Positions 5,616-8,984 of a stretch of DNA of 8,984 bases are shown in pieces (positions within the stretch are counted from its first letter, which is position 1; every line of letters starts with the position of its first letter). The stretch covers positions 1 through 8,984 of the forward strand of contig DAOVKH010000060.1 of assembly GCA_030631875.1 (NCBI GenBank). The letters run 5' to 3'. This DNA comes from Deltaproteobacteria bacterium. Its GTDB lineage: Bacteria > Desulfobacterota > GWC2-55-46 > DRQE01. The position numbers were made by a program, and so were the translations under genes. The notes under the pieces are model-generated. The model had not been told where the DNA came from and did no database searches. It saw nothing but the letters and a program-made list of their open reading frames with translations.

Positions 5616-7169
5616 TTATAATTCCTTTGTATTAGGAGTTACTTTAAAGTGCTCTGTCAGTGCTTCGGTTAAGGCCGCTGTCGTATAATCTTTTGACTTT
5701 GCAGGCATGACGTCTACCTTTAATCCGCCGTCTTCTGCCGTCTTCTTGGTAATAGGGCCTATGCAGGCGATGGTTACGTCCTTTAGTAGTCTACTGACTT
5801 CACCCTTATTCTTAAAGGCCTTAAGGAAGTTGGTGACCGTCGACGATGAGGTGAAGGTGATGGTATTCACCTCTGAATCTTTAAGAATTCTTCGTATGTC
5901 CGTTGTTGCGTTACGCGGACGAGTCGTCTTGTATACTGCTACTACGTCTATCTTACCGCCAAGGGCCTTTATCTCCGTCGGTATTACTTCGCGTGCCTTT
6001 AGCGCGCGCGGCATGAAGAAGCGCTTGCCATTTATCTGCCGCTTGCCGAGCGCTTGAATTAGCCCCTCTGCCGTCGAATCCTTAGCCACGAGATCTACAT
6101 TCAGACGGTATTCCCTTATTGCCGCCTCCGTTGCCGTACCTATTGCCGCTATCTTTATCTTGTGCAATGCACGCACGTCGAGGCCGAGTTTGTAGAGACG
6201 CTCAAAGAAATATTTTACACTATTTGCGCTGGTAAATATAGCCCAATCATATTTGGGAAGCCTCCCAATGGCTCTGTCTATATCTTTTTTATCAGAGATG
6301 GGGGTTGTCTTTATCATGGCTACGGCCGTTGTCTCTGCGCCGAGCGTCTCTAATTGCTTCGTCAAGGTTGATGCCTGCTCGCGCGTCCTCGTTACGAGCA
6401 CACTTCTACCGAATAGCGGGCGAGCTTCAAACCAGTTGAGCTTTTCTCTGAGTCTTACTATATCGCCGACGACCGTTATCATCGGAGGCTTTATGTCGGA
6501 ATCCTTTGCGAGCCTTACTATCTCTTTGAGCGTACCGGTAACGCACCTCTGGCGCGTGGTCGTACCCCAGCGCACCAGTGCTACGGGAGTATCTTTGTCT
6601 CTACCCCCTGCGATAAGTTTTTTCGCTGTTATCTTTAAATTCTTCCACCCCATTAGGATTACAAGCGTATTGTCGCTCTTGGCAAGCCCCTTCCAGTTGA
6701 CGGCATTCTTACCCTTCTTCTCCGATTCATGCCCGGTCAGGAATGTTACGGAAGAGGAAAAGTCTCTGTGCGTAAGCGGTATGCCTGCGTATGCAGGGAC
6801 GGCTATGGCAGATGTTACGCCCGGTATTATCTCAAAGGGGATTGATTTTTCTACGAGAGCCAGGGCTTCTTCGCCGCCTCTACCGAATATGAACGGGTCT
6901 CCGCCCTTTAGCCTGACGACTGTCTTTCCTGCCTTGGCGTGTTTTATGATAAGGCGTGTGATACTCTCTTGGCTTATGTGGCGAGTGAGCCCCTTTTTGC
7001 CGACATAGAGGCACTCGGCTCTCTTTGGGGCGTGCGCTAAGAGTTCCGCGTTGGCCAAGAAATCATATATAACGACATCTGCCTCTTTGAGCGCACGGAT
7101 ACCGTTCTCTGTTATTAGTCCCGGGTCGCCGGGGCCTGCCCCGACGAGATATACCTTTGATTTTGTCAT
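5616..7169 (-). CDS. cobA-hemD: Fused uroporphyrinogen III C-methyltransferase / uroporphyrinogen III synthase (CobA-HemD)
   Basis: A 517-residue two-domain enzyme. Residues 1-245 form the SAM-dependent methyltransferase: YLVGAGPGDPGLIT (7-20), VVRLKGGDPFIFGRGGEE (84-101), and PGVTSAIAVPAYAGIPLTHR (116-135). Together these mark SUMT, which makes precorrin-2 for siroheme, Ahb-route heme or cobalamin. Residues about 253-508 are a uroporphyrinogen III synthase domain: SVLVTRTREQ (256-265), DWAIFTSANSV (308-318), FTSSSTVTNF (439-448) and IACIGPITKKTAE (468-480). HemD cyclises hydroxymethylbilane, so the fusion joins two consecutive steps. Such fusions are common in anaerobic bacteria. The ATG at 7169 starts the textbook N-terminus, but no Shine-Dalgarno-like sequence precedes it. 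It follows the FHA gene after 74 nt and may open a heme operon; no convincing promoter is recognisable in that spacer. Confidence 0.96.
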   Translation of the reverse strand: MTKSKVYLVGAGPGDPGLITENGIRALKEADVVIYDFLANAELLAHAPKRAECLYVGKKGLTRHISQESITRLIIKHAKAGKTVVRLKGGDPFIFGRGGEEALALVEKSIPFEIIPGVTSAIAVPAYAGIPLTHRDFSSSVTFLTGHESEKKGKNAVNWKGLAKSDNTLVILMGWKNLKITAKKLIAGGRDKDTPVALVRWGTTTRQRCVTGTLKEIVRLAKDSDIKPPMITVVGDIVRLREKLNWFEARPLFGRSVLVTRTREQASTLTKQLETLGAETTAVAMIKTTPISDKKDIDRAIGRLPKYDWAIFTSANSVKYFFERLYKLGLDVRALHKIKIAAIGTATEAAIREYRLNVDLVAKDSTAEGLIQALGKRQINGKRFFMPRALKAREVIPTEIKALGGKIDVVAVYKTTRPRNATTDIRRILKDSEVNTITFTSSSTVTNFLKAFKNKGEVSRLLKDVTIACIGPITKKTAEDGGLKVDVMPAKSKDYTTAALTEALTEHFKVTPNTKEL

Positions 7170-7243
7170 ATTAATTATTCAATTCTGTAGAGGGTTGGAT
7201 TTATCACAGATGATTATGCAACGAAGTCTTACGGTGTAGAGAG

Positions 7244-8581
7244 TTATTTTTTGCCGGCCTTGAATGTAATTGATGTGTCGCCGACCTCTATCAAGTCGCC
7301 GTCTCTGAGCCGGCGCTCATCGACCTTCTTATTATTTACCTTTATGGACGAGATGCCACCTTTTTTGATTATCTTATATATGCCCTTGCCGCGTATTATT
7401 GTGGCGTGGCGTTTGGCGACCAACATACCTCCGACCTTTATATCGGCCTCGTCGTCCTTGCCTATGGTGGTGATACTGCCGAGCATGTGTCTCTCTCCAC
7501 TATCTAACTCCACATACGCTCCGTCGTCTGCCTTCTTTACGTTAGCCTTGGCTTCCGGAGGTTCCGCGTAGATGGTCTCCTTTGCCAAATCTTCTGCTTT
7601 CTTCTTTACAGGGGGCTTTTTATCGGCCTTTGCCGTATCTTTATTCTTCGGGCAGTGAAATACCATCGTATAGTCCCGTACCTGTATCTCGTCACCGTCA
7701 CTTAATTCTTTTGTTTCTATTCTAATGCCCTTAAAGAGAGTGCCGTTGGCACTCTTTAGGTCCTCTACAAAGTATTTGTCGTCATTACCCCTTATGAGAG
7801 TATGTTCTCTCGATACTCCGGCCTCCGGAAGAACTATATCGTTGGTCTTATCTCTGCCTATCTTAATCTCGCCGATTATGGGCTCGGTATGCAGAAGTTT
7901 GCCGTCTTTGAATAGCTCGACGTAGGCATCGTAAGGGAGCTTCGTAAAGTGTGTGGCCATGCCCTCTTCGGGGAAGTCTATTGAGTCATCGGCAGGCGTT
8001 ACCTTGGTATTTGTATATAATTCGATGGATACCGGATTGTCTGCCTTAAGGGAGTGGCTGTATAGGAGTAGTTTGTCGAGTGGCGTGTCGTCGTCGGCAA
8101 AGCTACCCTTTGGCAGAAAGGCCGTAACGGCTGATCCATTTATAAATATTGCGAAGCTCCAGAGAGCCTTGTCGTTTATTGCCATTATAGCATCGGTCGA
8201 TTGTTTCTCGACATTCTTAACGATATCTTCGATATTTATCATATCGCTCGTAAATTGCTGTGAGGGCTTGTTGCTGAGCATGACGAGCATACATAGCAGT
8301 AGTTTTTTATCGACCTCGACTATCTCAATGGCGGCCTTCTTCGCACCCTTATACCACGTAAAGAAGTCCTTAACAGCCCCCATGGACGTACCCTTTGCCG
8401 TGGCCCTGCCGCTTGAGTACGGTCTGCCGCCTATGACGAAGAGGTAGTTGGCCGTCGTCTTGTCTCCTGCCAATATAAAGCCGTCGGTCAATTCGCTCGC
8501 GACCTTATTAAATAGGTCGTCGAGTTTGGCGAATGGAAAGTCGCTTTCGCTGAATATAATCTTTGTATCCGATATCTGCAT
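7244..8581 (-). CDS. Protein with two FHA domains and an unrecognised duplicated N-terminal region
   Basis: A 445-residue soluble protein with no signal peptide or membrane segment. The first FHA domain (about 222-310) is canonical: GR (242-243), SREH (257-260) and NG (279-280), the residues that bind phosphothreonine peptides. A Lys/Ala-rich linker (310-350) follows. The second FHA-like domain (about 358-442) is degenerate: GK (374-375), AKRH (389-392) and no clear NG pair, so phosphopeptide binding is doubtful. The N-terminal 200 residues are not recognised; two stretches (about 27-92 and 124-193) resemble each other and may be a duplication. The start has AAGGA at 8598-8594 with a 12-nt spacer. 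Only 5 nt separate it from the PP2C phosphatase gene, which fits a Ser/Thr phosphorylation signalling pair. The role is likely phospho-dependent protein recruitment; the partner is unknown. Confidence 0.85.
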   Translation of the reverse strand: MQISDTKIIFSESDFPFAKLDDLFNKVASELTDGFILAGDKTTANYLFVIGGRPYSSGRATAKGTSMGAVKDFFTWYKGAKKAAIEIVEVDKKLLLCMLVMLSNKPSQQFTSDMINIEDIVKNVEKQSTDAIMAINDKALWSFAIFINGSAVTAFLPKGSFADDDTPLDKLLLYSHSLKADNPVSIELYTNTKVTPADDSIDFPEEGMATHFTKLPYDAYVELFKDGKLLHTEPIIGEIKIGRDKTNDIVLPEAGVSREHTLIRGNDDKYFVEDLKSANGTLFKGIRIETKELSDGDEIQVRDYTMVFHCPKNKDTAKADKKPPVKKKAEDLAKETIYAEPPEAKANVKKADDGAYVELDSGERHMLGSITTIGKDDEADIKVGGMLVAKRHATIIRGKGIYKIIKKGGISSIKVNNKKVDERRLRDGDLIEVGDTSITFKAGKK

Positions 8582-8586
8582 AATTG

Positions 8587-8984
8587 TTATTCGTCCTTAA
8601 AGTTCAGTAGTATTACCGTAATATTGTCGTCGCCACCGTTTAGGTTGGCAAGCTCTACGAGCTCGGCCGTGGCCTTGTTGAGGTCTTCACCACACGTAGA
8701 GACGATCTTAAGTATATCAGAGTCTTCCACCATGCCGGTCAGTCCGTCAGAGCATATGAGCAGAAAGTCTTTGTCTGCTATATTCTGTAACTGAGTATCT
8801 ATCTTTACCTCTTTGTTCAGTCCCATGGCGCGCGTTATTATGTTTCTCTTTGGAGAGGTGCGTGCCTCTTCGCGCGTAAGGACGCCGAGCTCTATCTCAT
8901 CCTCGACGAGGCTATGGTCGCGCGTAATCTGCTCGATAGCATTGCCGCGTATTCGGTATATGCGGCTATCGCCGACATTGGCGA
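8587..8984 (-). CDS. PP2C-family Ser/Thr protein phosphatase, C-terminal part (5' end outside window)
   Basis: The minus-strand frame is open from the window edge to TAA 8589-8587, about 132 residues. Translation upstream of the internal Met at 8826 continues the family pattern, so the gene is truncated by the window and does not start at that Met. The visible motifs are ANVGDSRIYRIR, then ITRDHSLVEDEIELG, KRNIITRAMG, then FLLICSDGLTGMVEDSDI with a metal-binding Asp, and GGDDNITVILL with the last metal-site Asp. This is the order in bacterial Stp/PrpC-type PP2C enzymes, which use Mn/Mg to dephosphorylate Ser/Thr-phosphorylated proteins. The N-terminal DxGxxR metal motif lies outside the window. 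Its 5-nt gap to the FHA gene implies co-transcription. No cognate Ser/Thr kinase is visible. Confidence 0.93.
   Translation of the reverse strand, partial: ANVGDSRIYRIRGNAIEQITRDHSLVEDEIELGVLTREEARTSPKRNIITRAMGLNKEVKIDTQLQNIADKDFLLICSDGLTGMVEDSDILKIVSTCGEDLNKATAELVELANLNGGDDNITVILLNFKDE

Noticed and set aside
6253..7008. Long open frame on the plus strand opposite CobA-HemD (251 codons)
   Set aside because: It is fully antisense to a well-supported enzyme, encodes Ser/Pro/Leu-rich sequence without recognisable motifs, and has no suitable ribosome binding site.
7170..7243. Promoter for the heme genes in the 74-nt spacer
   Set aside because: CATAAT and GATAAA boxes occur on the minus strand, but neither has a matching -35 box at proper spacing, so no promoter is called.
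7953..8447. Plus-strand open frame opposite the FHA gene (164 codons)
   Set aside because: It is antisense to a gene with clear FHA motifs and shows no family resemblance of its own.

Overview
The window looks like ordinary chromosomal DNA of a Gram-negative-type bacterium. An LpxH-like lipid A hydrolase points to an outer membrane. The porphyrin genes point to the siroheme-dependent (Ahb) heme route used by many anaerobes and microaerophiles. The phylum cannot be fixed from the sequence alone. Desulfobacterota- or Nitrospirota-like lineages would fit, but that is an inference. Coding density is high, base composition is moderate, ATA is a common isoleucine codon, and there are no signs of mobile elements, CRISPR, rRNA or tRNA.

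Positions 1-2297 are on the plus strand and read as one tight run: the 3' end of ribF (riboflavin kinase domain), aroE (shikimate dehydrogenase), an LpxH-type metallophosphoesterase starting on a TTG that overlaps the aroE stop, and a small beta-carbonic-anhydrase-like protein. This run ends at a perfect 9-bp inverted repeat (2292-2315). The repeat spans the stop codon of the last plus-strand gene and carries the stop codon of the first minus-strand gene in its loop.

Positions 2303-8984 are on the minus strand. In transcription order they hold a PP2C-type phosphatase (cut by the window edge), a protein with two FHA domains, a CobA-HemD fusion (uroporphyrinogen III methyltransferase plus synthase), HemB, an AhbD-type radical SAM heme synthase, a chlorite dismutase/HemQ-family protein, and a small DUF4177-like protein. 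HemB and CobA-HemD supply early tetrapyrrole steps and the entry to precorrin-2/siroheme. AhbD makes heme b from Fe-coproporphyrin III at the end of the siroheme route. The genes for HemA/HemL, HemC, siroheme completion and AhbA/B/C are not in this window.

The most interesting point is that AhbD sits next to a Cld/HemQ-family protein. HemQ members carry out the same coproheme-to-heme conversion as AhbD, but by an oxidative mechanism. Both neighbours also carry His/Gly/Pro-rich N-terminal extensions. Between them lies a 109-nt spacer with a terminator-like hairpin that has a competing alternative pairing. The PP2C-FHA pair upstream looks like a Ser/Thr phosphorylation signalling module; whether it is linked to heme synthesis is open.
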